The translations under genes were made by a program, and so were the position numbers. A DNA stretch of 64,000 bases, taken from NCBI GenBank assembly GCA_947501635.1, contig CANMWT010000010.1, positions 1 through 64,000 on the forward strand. Direction: 5' to 3'. Position 1 is the stretch's first letter. The number at the start of each line of letters is the position of its first letter. The notes beneath the pieces were generated by a model. It was given only the letters and a program-made list of their open reading frames with translations. It did no database searches and had not been told where the DNA came from. Shown piece by piece: positions 27,119 through 36,044 of the stretch. Source of the stretch: an uncultured Roseobacter sp. (lineage in GTDB: Bacteria; Pseudomonadota; Alphaproteobacteria; Rhodobacterales; Rhodobacteraceae).

Positions 27119-27756
27119 TAATCTTGCGGCTCACCACCAAGGGCAGCCCAGAAATCCTCTTTCTTGTTTTCATGCGGGAAAGGTGCATCCGGCACGGGCA
27201 CGTCGAGAAACGCGCACAGGGGCTCCCAGCCCTCGGCCACGTCAAACACCAGCAGACGGTCTGCTGCGATCTCGGCTTCGACATCCGCTTTACGCTGGCG
27301 ATATGCGGCAAGCACGGTTTCCTTGTCGTTGGGCCTGCCGCCAAAGGTTCCATTGTCGACCAGCGTTTCCATCGCGCATGCCATTTCAAAGATGTGGGGC
27401 GGGACTTCCAGATTTTTGAAGTGTTTCATGAACTTGCCGATGGTTTTGGAATAGCTGCGCCACCACGACTCTTCGGGCCGCATGGTGAGCAGAACCTTTG
27501 CGTCTGGAAAGGCTTTGGCGGTTTCGCGCCAGACGTGAGCACCGGGCCAGTCGATCTGTGAACGGTACCCTGCAAAAACATCGCGCATGTCGACGGTCTC
27601 TCCAGCGGCGATTGCGGTCCAATGCGCCACTTGAGGCGGGTTCTCGAAAACTTCGTACATGTGATGGCAGGGCCCAAATCCAAGATGCTCAAGCGCCGTT
27701 TTCGTGGTTTTGGTGCCGGTCCGGCCAAACCCGGGGCCGATAATTTGCAATGACAT
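27118..27756 (-). CDS. P-loop sulfotransferase-family protein
   Basis: The 212-residue protein has the 5'-phosphosulfate loop GPGFGRTGTKTTKTALEHLG near residue 7 and the 3'-phosphate segment VLLTMRPEESWWRSYSKTI near residue 91. Both are typical of PAPS-dependent sulfotransferases (Sulfotransfer_4/DUF-type). The acceptor is unknown. It has no partner genes and no signal peptide. Confidence 0.83.
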   Translation of the reverse strand: MSLQIIGPGFGRTGTKTTKTALEHLGFGPCHHMYEVFENPPQVAHWTAIAAGETVDMRDVFAGYRSQIDWPGAHVWRETAKAFPDAKVLLTMRPEESWWRSYSKTIGKFMKHFKNLEVPPHIFEMACAMETLVDNGTFGGRPNDKETVLAAYRQRKADVEAEIAADRLLVFDVAEGWEPLCAFLDVPVPDAPFPHENKKEDFWAALGGEPQD

Positions 27757-27883
27757 GAGTTGGCTATTCCTTTGTCGTTAATTCCACCACTTTATAGCAA
27801 GATACCAGCCCGCCCAACATGCAAAGCCGCCTGCACGTTCTGTGCAGACGACTGTCCCGACCAAAGGATCTCGGAAGTGGGCG

Positions 27884-28588
27884 CTATTCGTCCGACTTGA
27901 CCAAGCGCAGATAGGGGGCATCCCGCCGCGGCGTTTCCGTTTTAAAAGCCGGTTGTGGCTCGGAAAAGCCCGGTGTTTTTGCTGGTGGTGCCTTGGGCGT
28001 ACGCATAGGTTTTTCCCGCACCGGCAGAGGCATGCTTTCGCTTGACAGGATCGGCCTCAGAATTGTGTTTGTCACTTCAAAACGGCGCGGGCTGCGCCCC
28101 ATGTCGCCGACCGAAATCAGCGCACCCAGAAGCCTGCTCACATCGCCCAGATCACTTTTCAGTGGCAAAAGCAGCATGCGTGCGTCGAGAGGCGGCATCC
28201 CCGCTGACTTGTCCGAACGCAGTGTCATGACGCAGGTGGCTGGCGTTTCAAAGACTTCTTCCAGTGTGTCGCTGACCTGCCGGCGCGAACCGGGGGCCAT
28301 AAAGGCCGTGAGCGGCATGCCGCGCACCTCCATGCCCATCAGGTCGTTAAGGTGACTGCCGGCAATCCGAAGACGCGCAATACCCGGTGCGATGCGCTCG
28401 ACAATAAACGAATACTCAAGCGCCTGCTCGATCCCACGCGGATCAATTTCCGAGCGGTTGGGCATTAAACGCGTGCCGCGCAAAGCCTCCCAATAGGCTT
28501 CGACCTGAGCGAGCGGGGTAAAACTGTTCTCTGAAACATGCTGCGTCATACTGATAACATTGTGCGTTTTTTGTCCGCCTTTGTCCAT
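27884..28588 (-). CDS. PAS_5 domain protein
   Basis: This cytoplasmic protein of about 234 residues is built on a PAS_5 domain (Rhodobacterales-type), with conserved YWEALRGTRLMPNRSEIDPR and AGSHLNDLMGMEVRGMPLTA. The C-terminal third (about 175-234) is proline- and basic-rich and probably disordered. There is no output domain, so it may act through a partner. I chose ATG 28588; a start at 28729 would add 47 residues of poor composition, and 28549 is also possible. Confidence 0.8.
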   Translation of the reverse strand: MDKGGQKTHNVISMTQHVSENSFTPLAQVEAYWEALRGTRLMPNRSEIDPRGIEQALEYSFIVERIAPGIARLRIAGSHLNDLMGMEVRGMPLTAFMAPGSRRQVSDTLEEVFETPATCVMTLRSDKSAGMPPLDARMLLLPLKSDLGDVSRLLGALISVGDMGRSPRRFEVTNTILRPILSSESMPLPVREKPMRTPKAPPAKTPGFSEPQPAFKTETPRRDAPYLRLVKSDE

Positions 28589-28695
28589 TGCCTGGCCTTT
28601 CGGTCTTTGTGTTCTGCGTGTCTTGATCCCGGTCACCCGCCCGGGGGTTGCGAAATATTTGTGATCGGGCCCTTCTGTGATCGCCTCAAAAGCGG

Positions 28696-28710
28696 TTACC
28701 GAGCCGTTAA
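28696..28710. promoter_or_regulatory. CtrA-like half-consensus site (TTAC-N7-TTAA)
   Basis: TTAC (28696-28699) and TTAA (28707-28710) are spaced by seven bases, one mismatch from the CtrA consensus TTAA-N7-TTAA. Two further TTAA tetramers follow at 28738 and 28754. It lies between the divergent PAS_5 and yicC genes. The evidence is weak. Confidence 0.25.
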
Positions 28711-28864
28711 TACCAAGAATTTTTGTCAAATCGCCGGTTAAATGACCAATTGGTTAACTCAAAGTGGCGTGCCGGTCCTGCTGTCGGGGGGCCACACGGG
28801 GTTGCCCTGTGCGCCCAAACTGACATATGGCGGTGCAGTAAGACGAGACTGAAAGGACCTGTTC

Positions 28865-29755
28865 ATGCTTCGATCCATGACCGGATTCGCCTCCGGCACC
28901 GGTTCTCTGCCACCGCACAGCTGGAGTTGGGAGTTGCGCGCCGTGAACGGCAAGGGGCAGGACCTGAGGCTGCGCGTTCCGGACTGGATCGACGGGCTGG
29001 AAACGCTGTTGCGTAAAAAACTGGGTTCCGAAACAGCGCGCGGCAACATCACGCTGTCGTTACGTATCTCGCGGGAGGAAACAGCGGCCGTGTTGCAGGT
29101 CAACACGGTTCAATTGGCGTCGGTGCTGGATGCGTTGAGCGTAATTGACGCGGAAGCACAGCGGCGCGGCATTGATCTTGATCGGGCAAAATCAACTGAT
29201 ATCGCGGGTTTGCGCGGCGTTCTTGAAGCGGCTTCGTCAGAAGATGACATAGAGCCGTTGCTGGTACAACTCTCTGCTGAAGCGGACCGGCTGATCGCGG
29301 AGTTCAATGAGATGCGCGGCGCGGAAGGTGCCGCTCTGACGTCCGTGCTTATGGCCCAACTCGACGAGATCGGCAGTCTGACCGAAGACGCATCGCAGCA
29401 GGCCGCCGCCCGCAGTGCAGAGACAGCGCAGGTGCTCAAACGCAATCTGGCGCGCGTCATCGATAACGCCGACGGTGTGGATGCGGACCGGGTGGCGCAA
29501 GAGCTGGCACTAATTGCGGTCAAGTCGGATGTCACGGAAGAGATTGATCGCCTGCGTGCACATGTCGAAGCCGCGCGGGATTTGATCAGTCAGGGCGGGT
29601 CCGTCGGACGCAAGCTTGATTTCCTGATGCAGGAGTTCAACCGTGAAGCCAATACGCTTTGCGCAAAAGCGCAGCACGCGACCCTGACGCGCACGGGGCT
29701 TGCACTTAAGGCAGCGATCGACCAGATGCGCGAACAAGTTCAGAATGTAGAATAG
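28865..29755 (+). CDS. YicC-family endoribonuclease
   Basis: The 296-residue protein begins MLRSMTGFASGTG, the invariant opening of the YicC family, and ends with a DUF1732 region (GRKLDFLMQEFNREANTLC). E. coli YicC is reported to be an endoribonuclease acting on RNA such as RyhB. It is followed three bases later by gmk, a pairing common in bacteria. AAAGGA precedes the ATG. Confidence 0.93.
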   Translation: MLRSMTGFASGTGSLPPHSWSWELRAVNGKGQDLRLRVPDWIDGLETLLRKKLGSETARGNITLSLRISREETAAVLQVNTVQLASVLDALSVIDAEAQRRGIDLDRAKSTDIAGLRGVLEAASSEDDIEPLLVQLSAEADRLIAEFNEMRGAEGAALTSVLMAQLDEIGSLTEDASQQAAARSAETAQVLKRNLARVIDNADGVDADRVAQELALIAVKSDVTEEIDRLRAHVEAARDLISQGGSVGRKLDFLMQEFNREANTLCAKAQHATLTRTGLALKAAIDQMREQVQNVE

Positions 29756-29758
29756 GTC

Positions 29759-30403
29759 TTGGCAGTGAAACGACGCGGACTTCTCATCATCCTCAGTTCT
29801 CCTTCGGGCGCTGGAAAATCCACTTTGGCCAAGCGTATGCGCGACTGGGACCCTGACATCCGTTTCTCTGTTTCGGCCACCACACGCGCGCCACGCCCCG
29901 GAGAGGTCGACGGGCGTGAGTATCACTTCATTGACGAGCCGGCCTTCAAGTCGCAGGTCGCGGACGGAGAAATGCTTGAGCATGCCCATGTGTTCGGCAA
30001 CTTCTACGGATCGCCCCGTGGCCCTGTTCAGGAAGCCATCGACACAGGCAAGGACGTGTTGTTCGACATAGACTGGCAGGGCGCTCAGCAGATCACCAAT
30101 TCAACGCTTAGCGCGCATACTCTTTCCATCTTTTTGCTGCCGCCTTCGATCAGGGAGTTGCGTCACCGGTTGGAAAAACGCGCGCAGGATGATCCGGCCA
30201 CGATTGCACGACGCATGGACAAAAGCTGGGACGAGATAAGCCATTGGGGTAGCTATGACTATGTGCTGGTGAATGATAACCTTGATGCGACCGAAGAGCA
30301 GTTGAAAACCATCATTACCGCCACACGTTTGCGACGCAGCCAACAACCCGATCTGACGGGGCATGTTCGGTCGTTGCAGGAAGAATTCGAGGAATTGTCA
30401 TGA
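29759..30403 (+). CDS. gmk: Guanylate kinase
   Basis: It phosphorylates GMP to GDP. The 214-residue product has the P-loop [11 protein letters not shown] at about 13-23, the GMP-binding stretch [21 protein letters not shown], and LIDIDWQGA-like [11 protein letters not shown]. The start codon is either TTG 29759 or GTG 29765; AGG at 29754-29756 fits the GTG slightly better, a two-residue difference. It overlaps the next gene by four bases. Confidence 0.95.
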   Translation: MAVKRRGLLIILSSPSGAGKSTLAKRMRDWDPDIRFSVSATTRAPRPGEVDGREYHFIDEPAFKSQVADGEMLEHAHVFGNFYGSPRGPVQEAIDTGKDVLFDIDWQGAQQITNSTLSAHTLSIFLLPPSIRELRHRLEKRAQDDPATIARRMDKSWDEISHWGSYDYVLVNDNLDATEEQLKTIITATRLRRSQQPDLTGHVRSLQEEFEELS

Positions 30404-30927
30404 CGCTTTACGCACTTGGAGACTACACACCCGCATGTCATGTGGACACATGGGTTGCGCCGGATGCGAACCTGATCGGACAAGTTGTGTTGGAGCAAGC
30501 CGCGTCAGTGTGGTTCGGCACCACGATCCGCGCCGATCACGAAGAGATCCGGGTGGGTGCGGGCTCGAACGTGCAGGAAAACTGCGTCTTTCATGTGGAC
30601 GCTGGATTCCCGCTGACAATCGGCGCCGGGTGCACCATCGGCCATAAAGTAATGCTGCATGGATGTGTGATCGACGACAACACGTTGATCGGCATGGGGG
30701 CTACCGTTTTGAACGGAGCGCGGATCGGAAAAAACTGCCTGATCGGTGCGGGCGCCCTGATTACCGAAAACAAAGTGATCCCGGACAATTCACTGGTGAT
30801 GGGGGTGCCGGGCAAGGTGGTGCGTGAACTGGATGCCGCAGCCATTGACGGATTGCGCGCTTCTGCTGCGCATTACCAAGAAAACATGCGGTTGTTTCGA
30901 GATAAACTACGTGCTGTAGGGTCCTGA
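30400..30927 (+). CDS. Gamma carbonic anhydrase-like protein (YrdA/PaaY type)
   Basis: The 175-residue left-handed beta-helix protein belongs to the trimeric gamma-carbonic-anhydrase family. Likely zinc ligands are visible: His in CVFHVDAG and the pair in [10 protein letters not shown]. Activity of this subgroup is variable, and some members are acyltransferase-like or inactive. It overlaps the end of gmk (ATGA) and is followed one base later by a PLP enzyme. Confidence 0.88.
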   Translation: MTLYALGDYTPACHVDTWVAPDANLIGQVVLEQAASVWFGTTIRADHEEIRVGAGSNVQENCVFHVDAGFPLTIGAGCTIGHKVMLHGCVIDDNTLIGMGATVLNGARIGKNCLIGAGALITENKVIPDNSLVMGVPGKVVRELDAAAIDGLRASAAHYQENMRLFRDKLRAVGS

Positions 30928-30928
30928 T

Positions 30929-32116
30929 ATGAAAAACGAAAAGGGATCCTTGGTGCGCCCCGACGCGCTGCCTGCCTCGGCGTCCCGTCCTGTGGTAACA
31001 CCGCTAAGCCCCTCCGTGGTCTATGCCTCTGACACGCCCGACATGCTTGATCAACAGTATGAGGGTGGCCTGCAGGGGTACACCTACTCGCGCGAGGGGC
31101 ATCCGAACGCGGACGTTGTGGCCAAACGTCTTGACCGGCTGGAAGGCGCGCCGTGCCCGGGGGTCATGACCTCTTCCGGTATGGCGGCTGTGTCAGCCGT
31201 GTTGATGGGGCTGACGCACGCGGGCGATCATGTGATCGGGGGCAATCAGCTTTATGGCCGGTCGTTGCGTATGATGTCAGACGACCTTCCGCGGCTGGGA
31301 ATTGACACGACACTGGTGGACCCGGGCGATATTGACGCCATGCGGTCGGCCATCCGACCGAACACGCGGTTGATGCTTGTCGAAGTCGTGTCGAACCCGA
31401 CGCTGCGCGTGGCCGACATTTCAGCACTTGCCGACCTCGCGCGCGAGACGGGTATTTTGCTAGTCATCGACAACACCTTCACCACGCCCCGCGCCTTCCG
31501 TGCTTTTGACGCCGGGGCCGACATCGTCATTCATTCGGTTACGAAACTGCTTGCCGGCCACTCCGATGTGATGCTGGGTTATGTTGCGGCAAAGGACCCC
31601 GAGATAAATGACAGCCTGCGCGTGTTCAGTGTCACCGCCGGCATGACAGCAAGCCCCTTTGACTGCTGGTTGGCCGAGCGGGGCATGCTGTCTTTTGATC
31701 TGCGCTTTGACCGCGCTCAAAGCACGGCCGCGCGCCTTGCAGACCATCTGGGCAGTCTGGCCGGGGTCACGCGTGTTCTCTACCCGGGCCGCAGCGACCA
31801 CCCGGATCACGCGCGTGCGGCATCCTTGCTGGGCGGCAACTACTGCAACATGGTGAGTTTTGAGTTGAACGGCAGCAGACCGGAGGCAAACGCCTTTACC
31901 CGCGCGGCAGAGGGGCTGTCGTTTGCACCGACCTTGGGGGATGTCGGCACGACGATCTCGCACCCTGCGTCTTCTTCGCATCGTGCATTGACCGAAGCCA
32001 AACGAACCGAGCTTGGCATGTCGGAGGGATTTTTCCGGATTTCGGTCGGACTGGAGGACCCTGACACGCTCTGCGAGGTGTTCACCAGCGCCATCGCGTC
32101 TGCTGTGTCGGGCTAG
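30929..32116 (+). CDS. Cys/Met metabolism PLP enzyme (cystathionine beta-lyase / gamma-synthase family)
   Basis: The 395-residue enzyme binds pyridoxal phosphate on the lysine in HSVTKLLAGHSDVMLG. It has SSGMAAVSAVLMGL near residue 75, the VVSNPTLRVAD segment and the C-terminal SFAPTLGDVGTTISHPASSSH region. The family breaks or makes cystathionine, or degrades methionine. Motifs alone do not fix which reaction; MetC-type lyase or methionine gamma-lyase are both possible. It starts one base after the carbonic anhydrase stop. Confidence 0.9.
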   Translation: MKNEKGSLVRPDALPASASRPVVTPLSPSVVYASDTPDMLDQQYEGGLQGYTYSREGHPNADVVAKRLDRLEGAPCPGVMTSSGMAAVSAVLMGLTHAGDHVIGGNQLYGRSLRMMSDDLPRLGIDTTLVDPGDIDAMRSAIRPNTRLMLVEVVSNPTLRVADISALADLARETGILLVIDNTFTTPRAFRAFDAGADIVIHSVTKLLAGHSDVMLGYVAAKDPEINDSLRVFSVTAGMTASPFDCWLAERGMLSFDLRFDRAQSTAARLADHLGSLAGVTRVLYPGRSDHPDHARAASLLGGNYCNMVSFELNGSRPEANAFTRAAEGLSFAPTLGDVGTTISHPASSSHRALTEAKRTELGMSEGFFRISVGLEDPDTLCEVFTSAIASAVSG

Positions 32117-32133
32117 GGGCGAAAGGGGCCGCG

Positions 32134-33177
32134 ATGTCATCCATGCTTGGCGAGTTATTGTCCGCGATGCCGGTCCCGGCGTTGGCGATTGACGGAGCCG
32201 AGCGCATCATCGCGGCCAACGCCGAGGCGCGTACGCTTATCGGGCAGGGGATCGAGGGGCGCAACTACGTTACAATCCTGCGGCAGCCTGTTTTGATCGA
32301 TACCGTTGAAAAAGTGTTGGCCGACAGCTTGCCGCGCACAAGTACATATCTTGCCAATGATGGGCTTGAAGACACGGCTTTTCAGGTCACCGCCCGGGTC
32401 GTTCCGAGCCAGCGCGTGTTGCTTCTGTGCTTTCTTGATACGACCCATTTGGAACAGGCTGGCGAGATGCGCCGCAATTTCGTGGCGAACGTCAGCCACG
32501 AATTGCGCACGCCGCTGACCGCGCTGATGGGGTTTATCGAAACCTTGCGGGGCCCTGCCCGAAACGACGCCGCCGCGCGCGAGCGGTTTTTGGACATCAT
32601 GCAAGGAGAGGCCGGGCGGATGAACCGATTGGTTGGTGACTTGCTGTCGCTCAGCCGTGTCGAAGGAGAGCAGCGCGTCCGACCGCGCGATCAGGTATCA
32701 CTGAATGATGTGTTGACTTCGGTTTTGCAAACTCTCGGGCGATTGGCCGAGGAAAACGGGGTTACCTTTGAAACGGAGTTTCCGGCTGATCCGGTACGTA
32801 TCGTTGGAGACGCGGATCAGCTCAAGCAGGTGTTTACCAATCTGGTTGAGAACGCAATCAAATACGGAGCGTCGGGCAAACGCGTGACGGTCACCATGAC
32901 AGTTGCCGAGCGAAACCCAACCTTGCGCGCGCCGGGTGTCAGAGTGCAGGTCATTGACTACGGTCCCGGCATTGACCCGGTTCATGTGCCCCGTCTGACC
33001 GAACGCTTTTACCGCGCCGACAGTCACCGCAGCCGGGCTTTGGGCGGCACCGGTCTGGGGCTTGCGATTGTAAAGCATATCATCAACAGGCATCGCGGCA
33101 GGTTGCGTGTCGAAAGCGAGCTTGGGGCAGGGGCCAAATTCACCGTGATTCTTCCTTTGGACCTAAGCGCAACCTGA
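32134..33177 (+). CDS. phoR: Phosphate-regulon sensor kinase, soluble form
   Basis: This histidine kinase of the phosphate two-component pair has 347 residues: an N-terminal PAS-like domain (about 8-105), a HisKA helix with the phosphorylated His122 in FVANVSHELRTPLTALMGF, and an ATPase domain with the N-box VFTNLVENAIKYG, DYGPGI and GGTGLGLAIVKHI. E. coli PhoR has two N-terminal membrane helices; none is seen here, so it is cytosolic or held by the Pst/PhoU complex. It lies upstream of pstSCAB-phoU-phoB. Confidence 0.88.
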   Translation: MSSMLGELLSAMPVPALAIDGAERIIAANAEARTLIGQGIEGRNYVTILRQPVLIDTVEKVLADSLPRTSTYLANDGLEDTAFQVTARVVPSQRVLLLCFLDTTHLEQAGEMRRNFVANVSHELRTPLTALMGFIETLRGPARNDAAARERFLDIMQGEAGRMNRLVGDLLSLSRVEGEQRVRPRDQVSLNDVLTSVLQTLGRLAEENGVTFETEFPADPVRIVGDADQLKQVFTNLVENAIKYGASGKRVTVTMTVAERNPTLRAPGVRVQVIDYGPGIDPVHVPRLTERFYRADSHRSRALGGTGLGLAIVKHIINRHRGRLRVESELGAGAKFTVILPLDLSAT

Positions 33178-33301
33178 ATTTCCGTGCCGAGCGGCCTTTT
33201 ACGCCACGCGATTCTGTCAAATGGGGCAGTTTTCCAGATATCTGGACTCGCTCAATGAAAATATTACTAATTTAAAACAAAGTCGTACGTCGATTTTTGC
33301 C

Positions 33302-33330
33302 GTGTCATAAAACTGTTACGTGTTTGTCAC
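33302..33330 (+). promoter_or_regulatory. Pho box before pstS (three PhoB heptamers)
   Basis: GTGTCAT (33302-33308), CTGTTAC (33313-33319) and TTGTCAC (33324-33330) repeat at exact 11-base spacing with A/T-rich or GTGT spacers. This matches the PhoB direct-repeat consensus CTGTCAT-N4-CTGTCAT. It lies 84 bases before the pstS start. A GCATAG-like -10 is at about 33335. Confidence 0.85.
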
Positions 33331-33414
33331 AAAAGCATAGCGTCGGCCCCGTAGGACCTAAGCCAAGGTTGCCGCTGCGGGTGACCAGCAAACGTTATTT
33401 TGACAGGAGTTGTC

Positions 33415-34458
33415 ATGTCATTCACAAAACTTTCCACTTCGGCGCTGGCGATTGCCGTCGTTACTGCTGCTACAGCCGCTTCGGCGCGCGATCAGGTTCA
33501 GGTCGCCGGGTCGTCCACGGTTCTGCCATATGCATCCATTGTTGCCGAAGCCTTCGGTGAGAACTTCGAGTTCCCGACACCCGTTGTTGAATCCGGCGGT
33601 TCTTCGGCTGGTCTGAAGCGGTTTTGTCAGGGCGTGGGCACAGAACACACAGACATCGCCAATGCGTCCCGCGCGATCCGCGAGAAAGAAATCAAAGCAT
33701 GCGCCGAAAATGGTGTGACTGACATCATCGAAGTGCGCATCGGCTATGACGGCATTGTATTTGCCAGCCAGCTCGATGGTCCTGCCTACACTGCCTTTAC
33801 GCAGTCTGATATTTTCAACGCACTGGCACCCAAGGTCATGGTGGATGGCGCGCTGGTCGACAACCCCTACACAAAATGGTCCGACTTCAACGCGGATCTG
33901 CCGGATGCCGATATCCTGGCTTTCATTCCGGGCACCAAGCACGGCACACGTGAAGTGTTCGAAGAGAAGGTGATCGCGGCGGGTTGTGAGGCAACAGGCG
34001 CGATGGAAGCGATGATCGCAAGCGGCATGTCAGAAGATGACGCGGAAGACGCCTGTCTCGAAGTGCGCACCGACGGCCGCTCGGTCGATATCGACGGGGA
34101 CTACACCGAAACACTCGCGTCTATCGACGCAAACTCCAATGCGATTGGCGTGTTTGGTCTGGCGTTTTACGAGAACAACACCGACAAGCTGAAAGTGGCC
34201 ACGATGGCAGGCGTTGAGCCGACAACAGAGACAATTGCCGCTGGTGAGTACCCTGTGTCCCGTCCGCTGTACTTCTACATCAAGAAGGCGCACATCGGCG
34301 TTATTCCCGGCCTTAAGGAGTTCGCCGAGTTCTTCGTCGCTGACGAGATTGCGGGCCCAGACGGACCTTTGGCCAACTACGGCCTCGTGTCGGACCCTGA
34401 GCTCGCGTCGACACAAGCAGTCGTATCCGACGAGAAAGTCATCGGTGGCGGCAGCTAA
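33415..34458 (+). CDS. pstS: Phosphate ABC transporter substrate-binding protein
   Basis: This periplasmic phosphate receptor has 347 residues. The signal peptide (about 1-23) precedes VQVAGSSTVLPYASIVAEAF, whose SST contributes to the phosphate pocket. SGGSSAGLKRFCQG and PGTKHGTREVF are further conserved sites. The ATG has CAGGAG seven bases upstream. The Pho box makes it the first gene of the phosphate-starvation operon. A stable hairpin after the gene probably protects its mRNA. Confidence 0.94.
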   Translation: MSFTKLSTSALAIAVVTAATAASARDQVQVAGSSTVLPYASIVAEAFGENFEFPTPVVESGGSSAGLKRFCQGVGTEHTDIANASRAIREKEIKACAENGVTDIIEVRIGYDGIVFASQLDGPAYTAFTQSDIFNALAPKVMVDGALVDNPYTKWSDFNADLPDADILAFIPGTKHGTREVFEEKVIAAGCEATGAMEAMIASGMSEDDAEDACLEVRTDGRSVDIDGDYTETLASIDANSNAIGVFGLAFYENNTDKLKVATMAGVEPTTETIAAGEYPVSRPLYFYIKKAHIGVIPGLKEFAEFFVADEIAGPDGPLANYGLVSDPELASTQAVVSDEKVIGGGS

Positions 34459-34496
34459 ACCACTGGAACAAACTTAACGAGTTGAGTTTGTCACGT

Positions 34497-34524
34497 TTCG
34501 GGCGGCGCATCTGCGTCGCCCGAA
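34497..34524 (+). other. mRNA-stabilising hairpin after pstS
   Basis: A 12-bp stem with a 4-base loop (TTCGGGCGGCGC with its complement, 34497-34524) has no T-run. It lies 39 bases after the pstS stop and 48 before pstC. Such hairpins raise receptor level over permeases. Confidence 0.6.
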
Positions 34525-34571
34525 TGACCGCAAGGGGCTTGTGAAAGCCTCCTTTACCATTTGGGGGATAC

Positions 34572-36044
34572 ATGCCGTTACTTTGGCTCTCCGCGATCAT
34601 ATTGGCTCTGGCCACCGCCGGCTTTTTTCTGGGGCGCGCACGCGCTTTGGCCAGCGTCAACGGGAGCAGTGAAAAGCTGCACTCCTTGCCGTCCTACTAC
34701 GGTTCGAATGCGTTGATGAAATCGGTTTTTCCAGCCTTCGGGGCCATGCTGCTGTGGATGCTGGTGCAGCCGCTGTTCATAGACAACCGCGTCGCGCAGC
34801 TTATCCCCGACAGCGAAATCGACGAAGGATCAAGCATTGGCTTGGTGATGTCCGAAGTGCGCCGGACGGCGGATGGGATCACCAATGCCATCAACGCAGG
34901 CTTTATTGACGACGAGACGCTCACCGCGGGCCAAGCTGATCTGAGCGATGTGACGCAACGCTTGAAGGATGCGGGGCAGGTTGTGACCAATGATATCACG
35001 CAGCCCATCCTGAATGCCGCCCAAGAATACCGCGCCCTCAGCGAGACATCCCGCTCGGTTATGACGATTGTTGTGCTGCTGGTCGCCCTGCTGGGTGCCG
35101 GATGGGGGGTGATACAAAGTGGACGGGATTTTCGCGCACGCAACGTAGTCGAACAGGGAATACTCGGCATCCTGATCGCGGCGGCATCTGTGGCGATCCT
35201 GACAACGATTGGCATCATCTTTTCTTTGATTTTCAATACAATAGAGTTCTTCAGCCTGTATCCGGCTGTTGAGTTCTTTACTTTGTTGGAGTGGGCACCA
35301 AGCTTTTCAGGCCGTGGTGGTGCCTCGAGCCTTGGTATTCTGCCGTTGCTCTGGGGCACGATCTACATCTCGGTTGTGGCCTTGCTGGTTGCCGTGCCCG
35401 TCGGTCTGTTCTCGGCGATTTACCTGTCCGAATATGCATCTCCTCGGGTGAGAGGTATCGCAAAGCCGTTGTTGGAAATTCTCGCCGGTATCCCCACGAT
35501 CGTATACGGCTTGTTTGCCTTGCTGACGATCGGGCCGCTTTTGGTCAGTGTTTTCGGCGAAGACGGCGCAGGCTGGATGGGCGGTGGACGTTCTGTCATG
35601 ACGGCCGGGATTGCGATGGGTATCATGTTGATCCCGTTTGTCAGTTCACTGTCTGATGACATCATCAATGCTGTTCCCCAATCGCTGCGTGACGGCTCTT
35701 ATGGGCTGGGCGCTACCCAATCCGAGACGATCAAACAGGTTGTACTGCCTGCGGCTTTACCTGGGATTGTGGGGGCCATTCTTCTGGCTGCCAGCCGGGC
35801 CATTGGTGAAACGATGATCGTTGTTTTGGGGGCAGGGGCCGCTGCACGTTTGTCACTGAACCCTTTCGAGGCGATGACGACAGTAACAGCCAAGATCGTC
35901 TCGCAGTTGACAGGCGACAGCGATTTTGCCTCGCCCGAAGCTCTCGTTGCGTTCGCTCTCGGGATCACACTGTTCGTTCTGACCCTCTGTCTGAACGTCT
36001 TCGCCCTCTACATCGTGCGCAAATACCGGGAGCAGTACGAATGA
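34572..36044 (+). CDS. pstC: Phosphate ABC transporter permease PstC, long form
   Basis: This membrane subunit of the phosphate importer has 490 residues against about 320 in E. coli. The extra roughly 170 residues at the N-terminus include one or two helices and a charged extracytoplasmic segment (SEIDEGSSIGLVMSEVRRTA). The permease core has the coupling loop ESYGLGATQSETIKQVVLPA-like SYGLGATQSETIKQVVLPA and the IPTIVYGLFALLT segment. GGGGGA precedes the ATG, and it overlaps pstA by four bases. Confidence 0.93.
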   Translation: MPLLWLSAIILALATAGFFLGRARALASVNGSSEKLHSLPSYYGSNALMKSVFPAFGAMLLWMLVQPLFIDNRVAQLIPDSEIDEGSSIGLVMSEVRRTADGITNAINAGFIDDETLTAGQADLSDVTQRLKDAGQVVTNDITQPILNAAQEYRALSETSRSVMTIVVLLVALLGAGWGVIQSGRDFRARNVVEQGILGILIAAASVAILTTIGIIFSLIFNTIEFFSLYPAVEFFTLLEWAPSFSGRGGASSLGILPLLWGTIYISVVALLVAVPVGLFSAIYLSEYASPRVRGIAKPLLEILAGIPTIVYGLFALLTIGPLLVSVFGEDGAGWMGGGRSVMTAGIAMGIMLIPFVSSLSDDIINAVPQSLRDGSYGLGATQSETIKQVVLPAALPGIVGAILLAASRAIGETMIVVLGAGAAARLSLNPFEAMTTVTAKIVSQLTGDSDFASPEALVAFALGITLFVLTLCLNVFALYIVRKYREQYE

